A DNA stretch of 64,000 nt, taken from contig QUFP01000019.1 of the NCBI GenBank assembly GCA_003478935.1, forward strand, positions 1-64,000. Direction: 5' to 3'. The position numbers and the translations under genes were made by a program. The notes beneath the pieces are model-generated. The model saw only the letters and a list, made by a program, of their open reading frames with translations. It did no database searches and was not told where the DNA came from. Below, in pieces: positions 27,941 to 38,656 of the stretch. The stretch is from Firmicutes bacterium AF25-13AC. Lineage in GTDB: Bacteria > Bacillota > Clostridia > Lachnospirales > Lachnospiraceae. Positions within the stretch are counted from its first letter, which is position 1. Each line of letters opens with the position of its first letter.

Positions 27941-29101
27941 TTACTCTAACTCTGCTGCCAGCGCACTCATCTGCTCCTTGATCTGTGGCTTTGCCTGTTT
28001 GGTAACAGCGCTGCGCACAGTCACTACCGGCTCTGCAAATGTCAGTTTCTTGCATCCTTCAAGCATCTTTTGCATAACCTTTGCTGCCATTGGTGCCCAA
28101 CTGCCATTTTCGATAAAGCCAACAATACGGTTTTGATAGTTATGCTCAACAAGCTGATTAATAAATGTCTTCATACACGGATAGATGTCTGCATTATAGG
28201 TGATTGAAGCTAACACTAAACTGCTGCAGCAAAATGCATCAGCTACAGCCTGTGCCATATCGCATCTTGCCAGATCATGCACTATTACTTCCTTTCCATT
28301 TTTGCGAAGCTCTTCTGCCATCATAAGCGCTGCTTCTTTTGTATTTCCATATACAGAAGCATATGCAATCACAACTGCCTCTTTTTCTGGTGTGTAAGTT
28401 GACCACAGCTGATAAAGATTTACATAGTGAGACAGATCACTTGTCAGTACCGGGCCGTGAAGCGGACAGATTACTGCAATATCAAGCGCAGCTGCCTTCT
28501 TTAAAAGTGCCTGCACCTGAACACCATATTTTCCTACAATACCAATATAGTAGCGTCTTGCATCATCATCCCACGGCTCATCACAGTCGAGTGCGCCAAA
28601 CTTTCCAAAGCCATCAGCTGAAAACAGTACCTTCTCACTGCTCTCATATGTAACCATAACCTCTGGCCAATGCACCATCGGCGCCATCACAAAATGAAGT
28701 GTATGTGCACCTAATGAAAGTTCACTCATCTCAGAAGCAACAATTCTTCTGTCTGCATAATCATTTCCAAAGAACTGCTTCATCATGACAAATGCCTTTG
28801 CAGTTGCCACTACTGTTGCCTGCGGATATTCCTCTAAAAAGCGGCTGATATTTGCAGAGTGATCTGGCTCCATATGCTGAACGATAAGATAATCTGGCGT
28901 ACGTCCTGCAAGCACTGCCTTTACATTTGCCATCCATTCCTCTCCAAAATGAATATCTACAGTATCCATAACTGCGACTTTCTCATCAAGAATCACATAT
29001 GAATTGTATGACATGCCATTCGGCACTTGATACTGTCCCTCAAATAAATCAACCTGATGGTCGTTAACTCCAACATAACGAATTGAATCTGTCACCTGCA
29101 T
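27941..29101 (-). CDS. fprA: A-type flavodiiron protein
   Basis: A cytosolic enzyme that reduces oxygen to water, or NO to N2O, and protects anaerobes. The N-terminal metallo-beta-lactamase domain has the di-iron ligand motif HMEPDH (His 76, Glu 78, Asp 80, His 81), a later SADGFG and CPLHGP. The flavodoxin domain begins near VIAYASVYGNTKEAA (about residue 255). It lacks a rubredoxin domain, so it needs a separate electron donor. It follows lysC2 by 95 bp on the same strand. Confidence 0.93.
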   Translation of the reverse strand: MQVTDSIRYVGVNDHQVDLFEGQYQVPNGMSYNSYVILDEKVAVMDTVDIHFGEEWMANVKAVLAGRTPDYLIVQHMEPDHSANISRFLEEYPQATVVATAKAFVMMKQFFGNDYADRRIVASEMSELSLGAHTLHFVMAPMVHWPEVMVTYESSEKVLFSADGFGKFGALDCDEPWDDDARRYYIGIVGKYGVQVQALLKKAAALDIAVICPLHGPVLTSDLSHYVNLYQLWSTYTPEKEAVVIAYASVYGNTKEAALMMAEELRKNGKEVIVHDLARCDMAQAVADAFCCSSLVLASITYNADIYPCMKTFINQLVEHNYQNRIVGFIENGSWAPMAAKVMQKMLEGCKKLTFAEPVVTVRSAVTKQAKPQIKEQMSALAAELE

Positions 29102-29196
29102 AATTTTATCCTTTCATGTCATGATGTCATTTTGTTTGAATAATTATTGTTTGTTTGAATATTCTTTATCAACGCACTTTGCGAATGATGACTGTC

Positions 29197-30414
29197 TTAC
29201 TCTGCGAGTCCAAATGCATCATGCACTGCATTCATCGCACGCAGCGCATCCTTCTCCGGAATCAATACTGTTATACGAATCTCAGATGTTGCAATCATGT
29301 TAATATTGACATTTTCATTATACAGACACTCAAACATCTTTGCTGCAACACCTGGATGAGACATCATACCTGATCCAACTACTGAAAGCTTTACAACATC
29401 ACAATTGTATTCGATATGATCAAATCCAAGCTGCTCTTTGCAGCTGTTTAACAGCTCAACTGCATCATTTAAATTGTTGTGCGATACAGTAAAGGAAATA
29501 TCCTTTGTTCCATCACGTCCTACAGACTGAATAATGATATCAACATTGATATTATTCTTTGCAAGCGTATGGAACAGCTTAAATGCACTTCCTGGCACAT
29601 CTTCAATTCCTATTACCGAGATACGATCTGCCTCTCTGTCAAGTGCTACACCGCTGATCAACATTCTTTCCATTTTCTTTCCAACTCCCTTCACAATTGT
29701 TCCTTCGGACTCATTTAAACTAGAGCGCACAACAAGCTGTACGCCGTATTTTTTTGCAAGCTCAACACTGCGGCTGTGCAGCACTCCTGCGCCAAGTGCA
29801 GCCAAATCAAGCATCTCATCATATGAGATAGACTCAAGCTTTCGTGCAGTCGGCACAAGCCTTGGGTCAGCCGTATAAACACCATCAACATCGGTATAGA
29901 TTTCACAAGCATCAGCATGAAGCACAGCTGCAAGTGCAACTGCTGTTGTATCTGAGCCTCCGCGTCCAAGTGTTGTATAATCATCATATTTATTTACACC
30001 CTGAAAGCCTGTCACGATAACGATCTTTCTGTCATCGAGCTCACGGCGAATACGCTCCGTGTCAATTTTTTTCAGACGGGCATTTCCATACGCACTTGTT
30101 GTCCTCATTGGTACCTGAAATGCATTTAATGATACAGCACGAACACCAAGCTGTACCATAGCCATAGCCATTAATGACACAGACATCTGTTCTCCGATTG
30201 TAAAGAGCATATCCATCTCTCTTTTTGGTGGATTTGGGTTGATATCCTTTGCTTTTGCGATAAGTTCATCTGTATATTTTCCCATCGCAGAAAGTACGAC
30301 TACCACGTCATTTCCAGCCTCATAATCGCGAATACAGCGCTTTGCTACATTAAATATTCTGTCTTTGTCGGCAACTGAAGTTCCGCCGAATTTTTTTACT
30401 ATCAGCATGTTCAC
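29197..30414 (-). CDS. Aspartate kinase (second copy)
   Basis: A 405-residue aspartokinase of the shorter LysC class with two ACT domains in the last 150 residues. It has VKKFGGTSVADKDRI and LGRGGSDTTAVALAA. It differs in length and sequence from the 439-residue kinase at 13121-14440, so the two are probably separately regulated isoenzymes. The GTG at 30414 has GGAG six bases upstream; an ATG two codons later is an alternative. It is in line with deoB, a DEAD helicase and GH42 on the same strand, with a 34-bp gap to GH42. Confidence 0.92.
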   Translation of the reverse strand: MNMLIVKKFGGTSVADKDRIFNVAKRCIRDYEAGNDVVVVLSAMGKYTDELIAKAKDINPNPPKREMDMLFTIGEQMSVSLMAMAMVQLGVRAVSLNAFQVPMRTTSAYGNARLKKIDTERIRRELDDRKIVIVTGFQGVNKYDDYTTLGRGGSDTTAVALAAVLHADACEIYTDVDGVYTADPRLVPTARKLESISYDEMLDLAALGAGVLHSRSVELAKKYGVQLVVRSSLNESEGTIVKGVGKKMERMLISGVALDREADRISVIGIEDVPGSAFKLFHTLAKNNINVDIIIQSVGRDGTKDISFTVSHNNLNDAVELLNSCKEQLGFDHIEYNCDVVKLSVVGSGMMSHPGVAAKMFECLYNENVNINMIATSEIRITVLIPEKDALRAMNAVHDAFGLAE

Positions 30415-30448
30415 TCATTTCTCCGCAAAAAGCGGTCTTTCTTATATT

Positions 30449-32478
30449 TTATAATAATACCAGTACCCCATATGGTGCTACCTCATAGGTACCTTCAATC
30501 TCGTTTCCTGTCAAACGATCTGTTACTTTTTTCTTTAACGTAATCTCGCACGATTGTGCCTTATAATTTAACACAAAGTACTGATCACCGCGCTTTGCAA
30601 GCTCACATCCTTCTGGAAGCACAAGCCATGGCGCCGGTGTCTGAATACTAAGTGCCTCTAAAAAGGCATCTGCTGTCTCTTCTGCAAAACAGCCGCCAAA
30701 GTAAATGGCTAGTCCCTTGCCCGTATTCTTTGTCACAAGCGCTGGCTTTCCATCATAATAGTTGCCCTCGAAAAAGCCCTCTGCCTTACCGCCAAATGCC
30801 GGCTCTAGCACATCATTAAATACAGGTGCCGGAATACGCTTTTTATTCCAATTGACATATTCCATTGGCTCCCCTGGTGCCAGGAATGTAAAATCTTCTA
30901 CTGTAACACCACAAAGCTCTGCTGCTTCGCCTGGCATTGGCTGCATCGGGCAGCGTCCGTAGATATCCTTATATCCAGTGCGGCATCCCATGACAAGCTT
31001 TCCGCCATTTGCCACGTACTGAGTTAGAATTTCAACGCGCTCTTTTGTGAGGATTGCAGCATGAGGATATACAAGCAGTTCATATTTCTCCAGATCCTTA
31101 AGATTTGTTTCTTCCCTGAAATCCACAAAATCAAATGGTATGTGTTTTTTCTGAAGAGAACGAAACCATCCATCTGTGCTGAAGTTTCTAAGCGGACCAT
31201 GCCATACATCCTTTTGTCCATCCCACTCATTGTCGTAGTCGCATAAAATGCCTACAGCTGCCTCATATGGATGACCAGCTACGTCCTTAATTGCCTCAAA
31301 ATCTGCCTTTACCAAAGACAGTTCTTCAAGACGGCGATTAGGGCGATTACTGTAATCATTTAATCCATGCCAATATATTTCAGTTCCAAATGAACAAGTT
31401 CTCCAACGGAAGAAGCTTACAAAATCTGCTCCATGCGCAACAGACTGCATAGTCCAAAGACGCAGTTGTCCCGGCTTAGGGCTTGCCTGATGAATCCTAA
31501 AATTCCAGCCGCCAGGTCCTGCCTGCTGCTCCATGATGCCAAACAATGGTGAAATAGCTCTTGTTCTTGCCAAATTGAAAGAAGAATTTCTATCCTTCAA
31601 ATCACCTTCACCACCATCAGGACGATCCATGGCATAGGCAAAGTTTGGATAGCTGTCATACATGATAAAGTCTACACCAGACTCCATCAGCTTTTGATAG
31701 TCAAGATTTCCAAAAATACCATTTGTTGTGATAAAGCGATCCCCTGCTGTTTCTCTTACAATTGATGCCTGCAGTGCAGATAGTGGACTGCACTGTGAGA
31801 AATAAAACGAACCTGCTCAAGCTGCATATGCGGATTTGCAATGCCTGTGCCCACTGTACTTCTTCTTGCCAGATGAATCTGATCCCAATCTGTGTAAGTC
31901 TGACTCCAGAATATCGTACCCATCTTCTCGTTAAGATTATCAAGAGTACCAAAACGCTCCTTTAAAAAGGCGCGAAATGCCTCATGATCACTCTTGGAAT
32001 AATACTCATTTGTCTCACAGTTAACTTCATTATCAAGCTGCCATCCAATAATGCAGTCATACTTATTAAAATGCTCTGCCATACGTCTTGTAATCTTCTC
32101 GCAGAACTCTAAATATTTTGGTGAAGTTAAATTATGCTGGCATCTCATACCATGGTACATAAGATTTCCATCACCATCTGCATTTAATGTTTCAGGATAC
32201 TTTTCAGACAGCCATGCTGGCGGTGTTGCTGTAGGCGTGCAAAAAACAACCTTCATATTTTCTTCGGCAGCAAGCGCCAGAAATTCATCCCAGAATGAAA
32301 AATCATATTTTCCTTCTTCTGGCTCCATAAGTGCCCATGAAAACTCAGCAAGACGAATTACTTCAATGCCATACTGCTTCATGCGCTGCAAATCGTCTTT
32401 CCACAGCGCACGATCCCAGTGCTCCGGATAATAACATACACCAAGCGTCAATTTTTCCATCTCGATTGAATGTCTCAT
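30449..32478 (-). CDS. Beta-galactosidase, glycoside hydrolase family 42 (frameshifted)
   Basis: A cytosolic beta-galactosidase or related enzyme. The N-terminal GVCYYPEHWD, the acid/base Glu in WQLDNEVNC (about residue 151) and the nucleophile Glu in FGIMEQQAGPGGWNF are conserved; a trimerisation domain and a C-terminal beta domain follow. The frame breaks near 31772-31776: CAC-TGC-AGG needs one more T to read HLQASIVRETAGDRFITT and joins the parts into about 676 residues, the family norm. The start ATG overlaps the helicase stop (ATGA), suggesting coupling. It has no signal peptide, so it acts on imported sugars. Confidence 0.88.
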
Positions 32479-33943
32479 TTTATTATCGTACCTATCCTTT
32501 CTCTTGTCTGATGAACCTTTCTGTATTTTCCCTTCATGGTGCGCTTAGGAAGTTCCTCTAGTACAAGCGCACCCTTTCCATTTAAAATCTCCACATATGT
32601 GATACTCTCGCGAATGTCAATCGCTCCAATATCAGTCTTTCCATCTACGCCATCAATACTGCTTATCGCACCAACAACATCACCACTTCTTAGCTTCGAT
32701 TTTTTTCCACCGCCGATTGTAAGATTCATAATCTGCCCGCCAAACACATCCTGCTTCTTCTTTTTGCGCGGACGCTTCTGACGCTGACGCTTTAAAAAGG
32801 CACTGCGAGCATTTTCAACATCCTCAGCGCCGGCGGCTTTAAAATTGCCAGTCCTACTCCAGTAAAAGACTCAATCGAATTAAGCATTTTTTGCTCGTCT
32901 TCACGGATCAGACTTACAGCACGGCCTGTCTCTCCTGCACGTCCTGTTCTGCCAATCCGATGAACATACACTTCCTTGTTAGTCGGAAGATCGTAATTAA
33001 ACACATGTGTAATATTTTGAAAATCTACACCTCTTGCCGCCACATCTGTTGCGATAAGAATACGAAAGCCCTGTGCCCTAAAATCTTCAATTGTTCTTGT
33101 GCGCACCTTCTGATCAATCATACCATGAAGCATACCACATGCAATGCCTTCTTTTCTCAAACGGTAATATAGTACCTCGACCATCTCTCTTGTACCGCAA
33201 AAAACCATGGCATTGTCTGGATTCTCCATGGTAAGAATATCAAGAAAAAGAGGAAGCTTCTTCTCATCCTCGTCAACAAAATAGCCAACCTGCTCAATTG
33301 TATCTGCTGTCTCTGTATCATTTTCAATTTTAACTTCAAGCGGTTCATGCATAAACTGCGCAGCAAGCGCTTCAAGACGTTCTCCCATAGTTGCAGAAAA
33401 CAGCATAAACACTGGCTTTCCTTCAAGATGCATCAAAATATTTCTGACATCTTCAATAAAGCCCATGTCCAGCATCAAATCAGCCTCATCAATCACGACA
33501 TAACGCACCTTCGACAGATCAAGCGTGCCTCTCTTACAATGATCAAGCACACGTCCCGGCGTACCAACTACGATATGTGTCCTTTGCTTTAGAGTTAAAA
33601 TCTGCTTTTCCATTGGGAAGCCGCCGTACAGCACCGGAACCTTCAGACGCTTAAAACGGCCAATAGCGTAGAGTTCGTCCTTCACCTGAAAGGCAAGCTC
33701 TCTTGTCGGCTCTAAGACAAGTGCCTGCGCAGTATTCTGCTCCCAATCGGCAAAATTGCAGATCGGAATCGCAAATGCTGCAGTTTTTCCGCTTCCTGTC
33801 TTTGACTTTGCAATGATATCACGTCCATTTAAAATGGATGGAATCACAGCAGCCTGAATTTCTGTCGGCTGTGTATAGCCAAGCGCATCAAGTGCACCTA
33901 AAATATCCTCCTCTAGCGGATACTGTCGAAACTGATTTTCCAT
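32475..33943 (-). CDS. DEAD-box RNA helicase, DbpA-like (frameshifted)
   Basis: An ATP-dependent RNA helicase with a C-terminal DbpA-type RNA-binding domain. Motifs visible are SKTGSGKT, PTRELAFQ, TPGRVLDH, DEAD in VIDEADLMLDMGF, SAT in FSATMG, and HRIGRTGRAG. The frame breaks near 32828-32832: one more base gives KPPAAEDVENARSAFLKR and continues through a Lys/Arg-rich linker into FGGQIMNLTIGGGKKSKLR, for about 490 residues. DbpA-type helicases act in ribosome assembly. It lies 29 bp after deoB on the same strand. Confidence 0.88.
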
Positions 33944-33972
33944 ATTTTCCTATGTTTTCCTTACTTTTTTAA

Positions 33973-35166
33973 TTAATCAAGCTGGGCTAGAATGGATGTG
34001 CCGATCGTTCCCTCTGGCATAGCTACACCAAAATTATCTGCAATCGTAGCTCCAATCACAGCAAAACAATTCTGATCATCGATTCTTCCACTAGTCTTCA
34101 TGGATGGTGAATAAGCTAAAAATGGTACGCGCTCCTTTGTGTGGTCAGTTCCCTTAAAGGTCGGATCATTTCCATGATCTGCTGTCACAATAACAAGATC
34201 ATCTTCCTTCATCTTCTCTAAAAACTGTCCTAACAGCACATCAAACTTTTCAAGTTCCTCTGCATAGCCCTGCGGATTTCTTCTGTGTCCCCAAAGCGCA
34301 TCAAAATCAACAAGATTAGTAAAGCAAAGTCCTGTAAAGTCCTGATCAAGACATTCAATAGTCTGCTCCATTCCCTGCACACTGCTTTTTGAGCGAATCG
34401 CCTGCGTAATTCCCTCTCCATCAAATATATCGCGAATCTTTCCGATACTGATAACATCAAAGCCAGCTTCCTTTAATGCGTCCATTGCTGTTTTTCCATA
34501 TGGCTTAAGTGCATAGTCGTGACGATTTGCTGTTCTTTTAAACTCGCCCTTTTTCTTTCCCACATAAGGTCTTGCAATGACACGTCCTACCTTCCACTCT
34601 GGCTTCATAGTCAGCTCTCTGGCAATCTTGCAGCAGCGATACAGCTCGTCTAATCCAAATGTCTCCTCATTTCCGCAGATCTGAAGAACAGAATCAGATG
34701 AGGTATACACGATCATGGCACCTGTCTTGATTTCTTCTTCTGCAAGTTCATCTAAAATCTCTGTTCCGCTGGCTGCCTTATTTCCAATCACGCGATGACC
34801 AGTTTCCTTTTCCAGCGCCTCAATTAATTCTTTAGGAAATCCAGTATCGGTAAAGGTCTGAAATGGTGTCTTAATCTCAAGACCCATCATCTCCCAGTGA
34901 CCAGTCATGGTATCCTTGCCGTTGCTTTTTTCATTTAATCTCGCATATTTTCCAATGCGGTCTGACGGCTGTGGACTTGTCAAAACAGGGGCTGGATGAA
35001 GCTGTGTCAATCCCATGCGAATAAGATGGGGGATCTTAATCTCCGGAACCTTATCTGCAATATGACCAAAGGTATCACAGCCTGTATCCCCATACTCAGC
35101 TGCGTTATCCATGGCACCGATTCCAAATGAATCAATCACGATTGTAAAAATGCGACGATACTTCAT
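33973..35166 (-). CDS. deoB: Phosphopentomutase
   Basis: Interconverts ribose 1- and 5-phosphate (and the deoxy forms) in nucleoside breakdown. It belongs to the alkaline phosphatase superfamily: [27 protein letters not shown] at the N-terminus, with metal ligands, then the [25 protein letters not shown] segment. The length is 397 residues. It is first in the apparent deoB-helicase-GH42-lysC2-fprA run and has its own promoter at 35208-35236. No nucleoside phosphorylase gene lies beside it. Confidence 0.95.
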   Translation of the reverse strand: MKYRRIFTIVIDSFGIGAMDNAAEYGDTGCDTFGHIADKVPEIKIPHLIRMGLTQLHPAPVLTSPQPSDRIGKYARLNEKSNGKDTMTGHWEMMGLEIKTPFQTFTDTGFPKELIEALEKETGHRVIGNKAASGTEILDELAEEEIKTGAMIVYTSSDSVLQICGNEETFGLDELYRCCKIARELTMKPEWKVGRVIARPYVGKKKGEFKRTANRHDYALKPYGKTAMDALKEAGFDVISIGKIRDIFDGEGITQAIRSKSSVQGMEQTIECLDQDFTGLCFTNLVDFDALWGHRRNPQGYAEELEKFDVLLGQFLEKMKEDDLVIVTADHGNDPTFKGTDHTKERVPFLAYSPSMKTSGRIDDQNCFAVIGATIADNFGVAMPEGTIGTSILAQLD

Positions 35167-35207
35167 ATATAAAAACCTCCTGAAATTTCTTTCTTTTTCT
35201 GGTCTTT

Positions 35208-35236
35208 AGTATACCAAAAAGCAATTTTTATGTAAA
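35208..35236 (-). promoter_or_regulatory. deoB promoter
   Basis: On the minus strand TTTACA (35231-35236), 17 nt, TATACT (35208-35213). Confidence 0.75.
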
Positions 35237-35248
35237 GTGGCTCAGTCA

Positions 35249-35277
35249 TTGTCAAGCAATTTCTTTTGTGATACAAT
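35249..35277 (+). promoter_or_regulatory. Promoter of the first two-component system
   Basis: TTGTCA (35249-35254), 17 nt, TACAAT (35272-35277), divergent from the deoB promoter. Confidence 0.65.
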
Positions 35278-35310
35278 GCAAATCATAAACAACTATTGGA
35301 GGAAACTTTT

Positions 35311-36024
35311 TTGAATCAGCTACAAAACACAAATTCGCCTGTCATTTTAATTGCAGACGATGACCGTGATATTTTATCTATTATAGAAGCAATTCTTCAA
35401 GAAGATGGCTATCAGACACTTACTGCTTCTGACGGTGAGCAGGCTGTTATGCTTGTTCAAACACATGCAGTACAGCTTCTGATTCTTGATATTATGATGC
35501 CGAAAATGAATGGTCTTCAGGCTGCCACGCAAATTCGCAGACTGACAAATGCACCGATTTTAATGCTGTCTGCAAAAGGTGAACAAAGTGACCGCGTGAT
35601 CGGGCTGAATATGGGAGCCGATGATTATCTTGTAAAGCCATTTTTCCGTGATGAGCTTCTTGCACGCGTCCATTCTCTGCTGCGCCGCTATTTGTCGCTT
35701 GGCTCAGCCTCAGACAATTCCGGCAGTCTTTTGCAATATTATGAGCTAACGCTTAATACGGAGCTGAAAAAATTATATGTACGCGGTGATGAGGTGCGCC
35801 TAACTGCCACGGAATATAAAATCATTTCTCTTTTATTATCCAGACCGGGGCGCATTTTTCCCGCAGAGGAAATCTATGAGCGTGTCTGGGAGCAAGACAG
35901 CTATTCAGTTGAAAATACTGTTATGATACATATAAACCGGCTGCGCAAGAAAATTGAGCTGAATCCAAAAAAGCCGGAATACTTAAAGGTGGTGTGGGGA
36001 ATTGGTTACAAAATTGAAAAATAA
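35311..36024 (+). CDS. OmpR-family response regulator (VanR-like)
   Basis: A receiver domain (phospho-acceptor Asp in LLILDIMMPKMNG) followed by an OmpR winged helix ending VVWGIGYKIEK. It is a DNA-binding regulator paired with the kinase that overlaps its 3' end. The start is placed at TTG 35311 after GGAGG (8 nt spacing), since the next upstream frame has no ribosome site. At 237 residues it is the usual length. The target is likely the acyltransferase two genes on, by position only. Confidence 0.88.
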   Translation: MNQLQNTNSPVILIADDDRDILSIIEAILQEDGYQTLTASDGEQAVMLVQTHAVQLLILDIMMPKMNGLQAATQIRRLTNAPILMLSAKGEQSDRVIGLNMGADDYLVKPFFRDELLARVHSLLRRYLSLGSASDNSGSLLQYYELTLNTELKKLYVRGDEVRLTATEYKIISLLLSRPGRIFPAEEIYERVWEQDSYSVENTVMIHINRLRKKIELNPKKPEYLKVVWGIGYKIEK

Positions 36025-37525
36025 TAAAATCTTATGTATTCTATGGATGCTTTTTTGCTCCTTCTTTTTCGTTGTGGCAATTAGACAATATTCTATTGAT
36101 TCTTTAGATGGATATTTTTGTCGTCATTCTACCGACTATACAAATCAGTATTCACTAAATCCTTCTACAACAGCTGCTTATACCACTGAAGATATTTCTG
36201 TAAGCTACACTGTTGTCTCCTACTTAGATAATATTACTATGCCTACAGCTTCTGACTACACTGGCTATACAGCTTTTACATTCTATATGGCGGCGGCTGG
36301 TTTTCTTCTATGTATAATTGGAGGCTTCTTTTTTAACGGCTTTCATCCAAAGCTTTATCAGGAAGTATTTCTTTTTTTATTTTTCTTTTGTCTGTTTCAG
36401 CTTCTAGGAGACAGCCTTCCTGTTTTGATTTACCAAAACTTCGGTAAACTTGTTTGGCCTTTTCTATTTCTTTGCATTGTTCTAGGCATAATCTGTGCTG
36501 TCAGTCTGCTTTGCTTTTTATGGAATTGGAACAGCAAAGGCTTTCACGGCAGTTTATTTGGTGAATGGCTTTTTCAAAAAATCTCTACAAAAAAGCTTTC
36601 ATCTCAGATTTTCTATGTTATTCTTACATCTTTTATTTTATCTTTAGCTGCCTGTGCCATACTCATTAGAATTGCCCGAACTTATTTTTACAATTTTCAA
36701 TCCTCAAAATTTTTTGTACCATTTTTAGTTTTTGCTTCACTGATTATCTTTATTATTATTCTTTTTTTCTTTTTAATAGGACGTCACTCGATAACAGCAG
36801 ATATGGACTCAATTATCCAAAAAAGCATTCGCACGACTTTGGAACAGGAACGGTTAAAGGTTGACTTAATAACAAATATTTCTCATGACTTAAAGACACC
36901 GCTTACTTCCATTATCGGCTATGGTGAACAGCTTTCCAGACAGATACTGTCACCAGAGGCAGATGCGCTTGTTTCTAAGCTTAACCATAAAAGCTTATAT
37001 CTTCTTGATATGGTGGAGGAAGTTTTTGAACTCTCCAAAGCCTCAAGCAATCATTTGCCGATGAAACGCGAAACTATTGATATTGGACGTCTTTTGGAAC
37101 AAACGCTTGGTGAGATGGACGAACAACTTTGTGCATCTGGTTTTCAATTAAAAAAAGATTATCCTCTGACTGGTATGCTTGTATTATGTGATGGGCTTCA
37201 TATGCACCGCGTTTTTCAAAATTTATTTGATAATGCATTAAAATATGCCTGCCCACAGACACGAATCTTCATTCATGCCATTTGGCGTAGTGATCAGTTT
37301 TGTGAAATTCGCATTCGAAACACATCGCGTGTTCCGCTTGATTTTGATCCTGAAGAAATTACAAAACGGTTTGTTCGCGGTGAAAAAGCCAGAACTGGAG
37401 AAGGAAGTGGTCTTGGTCTTGCCATTGCAAAAACTTACACAGAAAGCTGCGGCGGTCAATTTCATATTGCGATAGAGGATGACTGCTTTATTGCCGTAAT
37501 ATGTCTGCCGTCAGTAACATCATGA
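36002..37525 (+). CDS. Multi-membrane sensor histidine kinase
   Basis: A 507-residue kinase. It has an N-terminal membrane segment, a Tyr/Ser/Thr-rich external loop (about residues 30-85), several more membrane segments to about 260, a HisKA region with NISHDLKTPLTSIIGYGEQL (phospho-His) and an ATPase domain with RVFQNLFDNALKYA and GEGSGLGLAIAKTY. It overlaps the regulator by 23 nt, so both are co-translated. The start is a TTG at 36002 or 36014; neither has a good ribosome site, in line with coupling. What it senses is unknown, but cell-wall stress is usual for this type. Confidence 0.85.
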   Translation: MVTKLKNNKILCILWMLFCSFFFVVAIRQYSIDSLDGYFCRHSTDYTNQYSLNPSTTAAYTTEDISVSYTVVSYLDNITMPTASDYTGYTAFTFYMAAAGFLLCIIGGFFFNGFHPKLYQEVFLFLFFFCLFQLLGDSLPVLIYQNFGKLVWPFLFLCIVLGIICAVSLLCFLWNWNSKGFHGSLFGEWLFQKISTKKLSSQIFYVILTSFILSLAACAILIRIARTYFYNFQSSKFFVPFLVFASLIIFIIILFFFLIGRHSITADMDSIIQKSIRTTLEQERLKVDLITNISHDLKTPLTSIIGYGEQLSRQILSPEADALVSKLNHKSLYLLDMVEEVFELSKASSNHLPMKRETIDIGRLLEQTLGEMDEQLCASGFQLKKDYPLTGMLVLCDGLHMHRVFQNLFDNALKYACPQTRIFIHAIWRSDQFCEIRIRNTSRVPLDFDPEEITKRFVRGEKARTGEGSGLGLAIAKTYTESCGGQFHIAIEDDCFIAVICLPSVTS

Positions 37526-37612
37526 AAGAGTTTTGAAAGAGTTTTATCGCCTTAGCTGAAAGATTCTTCCAATAAAATATACTTATAAATCCATTAAAAG
37601 GCAGGTGATATT

Positions 37613-38656
37613 ATGAACGAGAAAAAACATGAAATAAATTATGGAATTGAATGGCTTCGCATTTTATCTATGTATATGGTGGCAGTTCTTCATACTCTGG
37701 GGCAAGGCGGTATTTTAGGCTCTTTTAAACAAGGTGATCTTAGTTTTTCTATTGCGTGGTTTTTAGAAACATCGGCTTTTGGCGCTGTTGACTGCTTTGC
37801 ACTAATCAGCGGCTATGTTGGATATCACTCACATTTTCGTTATAAAAAAGGTCTGCGCCTTTGGTTTCAGACTTTTTTTTACACGCTTGGAATCACTATT
37901 TTATTTGCCATATTTATGCCTGAAGCTGTCACAAATGATCAATGGATTGCTGCCTTCTTTCCTATCATGAAAAAGCAATATTGGTATATGACAGCATACG
38001 CCGGATTATTTATTTTAATCCCAATTTTAAATCGTGCGATTGTCAATCTTTCTGGAAGAGAGCTTCTTAAGATTTGTATTGCTATTTTTCTTGTATTTTC
38101 ACTTATTCCCACGCTTTTAAATGAAACTGTTTTCGGTCTTGGAGGCGGCTACAGCGCAATCTGGCTTTTGCTTCTCTATATTTGCGGAGGCTTCTGGGGA
38201 AAATACCACGAAATTTGCCTGACACACTTGCCAGATTTTTGTTTTCGTCATCGTCTTTTTCTGCCATTTTTATTTTACCTGTTCTTCACAACTATAAGCT
38301 TTCTGTTAAAAATGTTTGGCTTTTCCCAATATGTCAGCTACACCTCGCCAACTATTTTCCTTGGCTCTTGTGCCTTGTTCTTTCTTTTTTCTCTTATGCC
38401 CTGCAACAAAAAGAGCAGACACGTGGCTTCATTTCTCGCCCCTTCTGCTCTTAGCGTATATCTGATTCATGTGCATCCTCTGATATGGAATCATCTGATG
38501 CTTTATTTTGCCATCGGTCATTTTCCTTCTGGTCCTATGCTTTTTGTCTGGGTTATAACTGCCGCTCTTTGCATTTACCTGCTATGCACAATTATTGATC
38601 TTCCAAGAAGATTACTGTGCTACATAGCGACTCGTTTTTTTATAAAGCCGAACTAG
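37613..38656 (+). CDS. Acyltransferase 3 family membrane protein
   Basis: A 347-residue protein with about ten membrane segments and the family start YGIEWLRILSMYMVAVLHTLGQGG, including the conserved His. It ends near SVYLIHVHPLIW. These proteins O-acylate surface polysaccharides or peptidoglycan; the VanT transporter-like half also belongs here, but no racemase domain is fused. It lies 87 bp after the kinase and is probably the output gene of that system. Convergent with the second kinase, which it overlaps by 17 nt at the 3' end. Confidence 0.8.
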   Translation: MNEKKHEINYGIEWLRILSMYMVAVLHTLGQGGILGSFKQGDLSFSIAWFLETSAFGAVDCFALISGYVGYHSHFRYKKGLRLWFQTFFYTLGITILFAIFMPEAVTNDQWIAAFFPIMKKQYWYMTAYAGLFILIPILNRAIVNLSGRELLKICIAIFLVFSLIPTLLNETVFGLGGGYSAIWLLLLYICGGFWGKYHEICLTHLPDFCFRHRLFLPFLFYLFFTTISFLLKMFGFSQYVSYTSPTIFLGSCALFFLFSLMPCNKKSRHVASFLAPSALSVYLIHVHPLIWNHLMLYFAIGHFPSGPMLFVWVITAALCIYLLCTIIDLPRRLLCYIATRFFIKPN

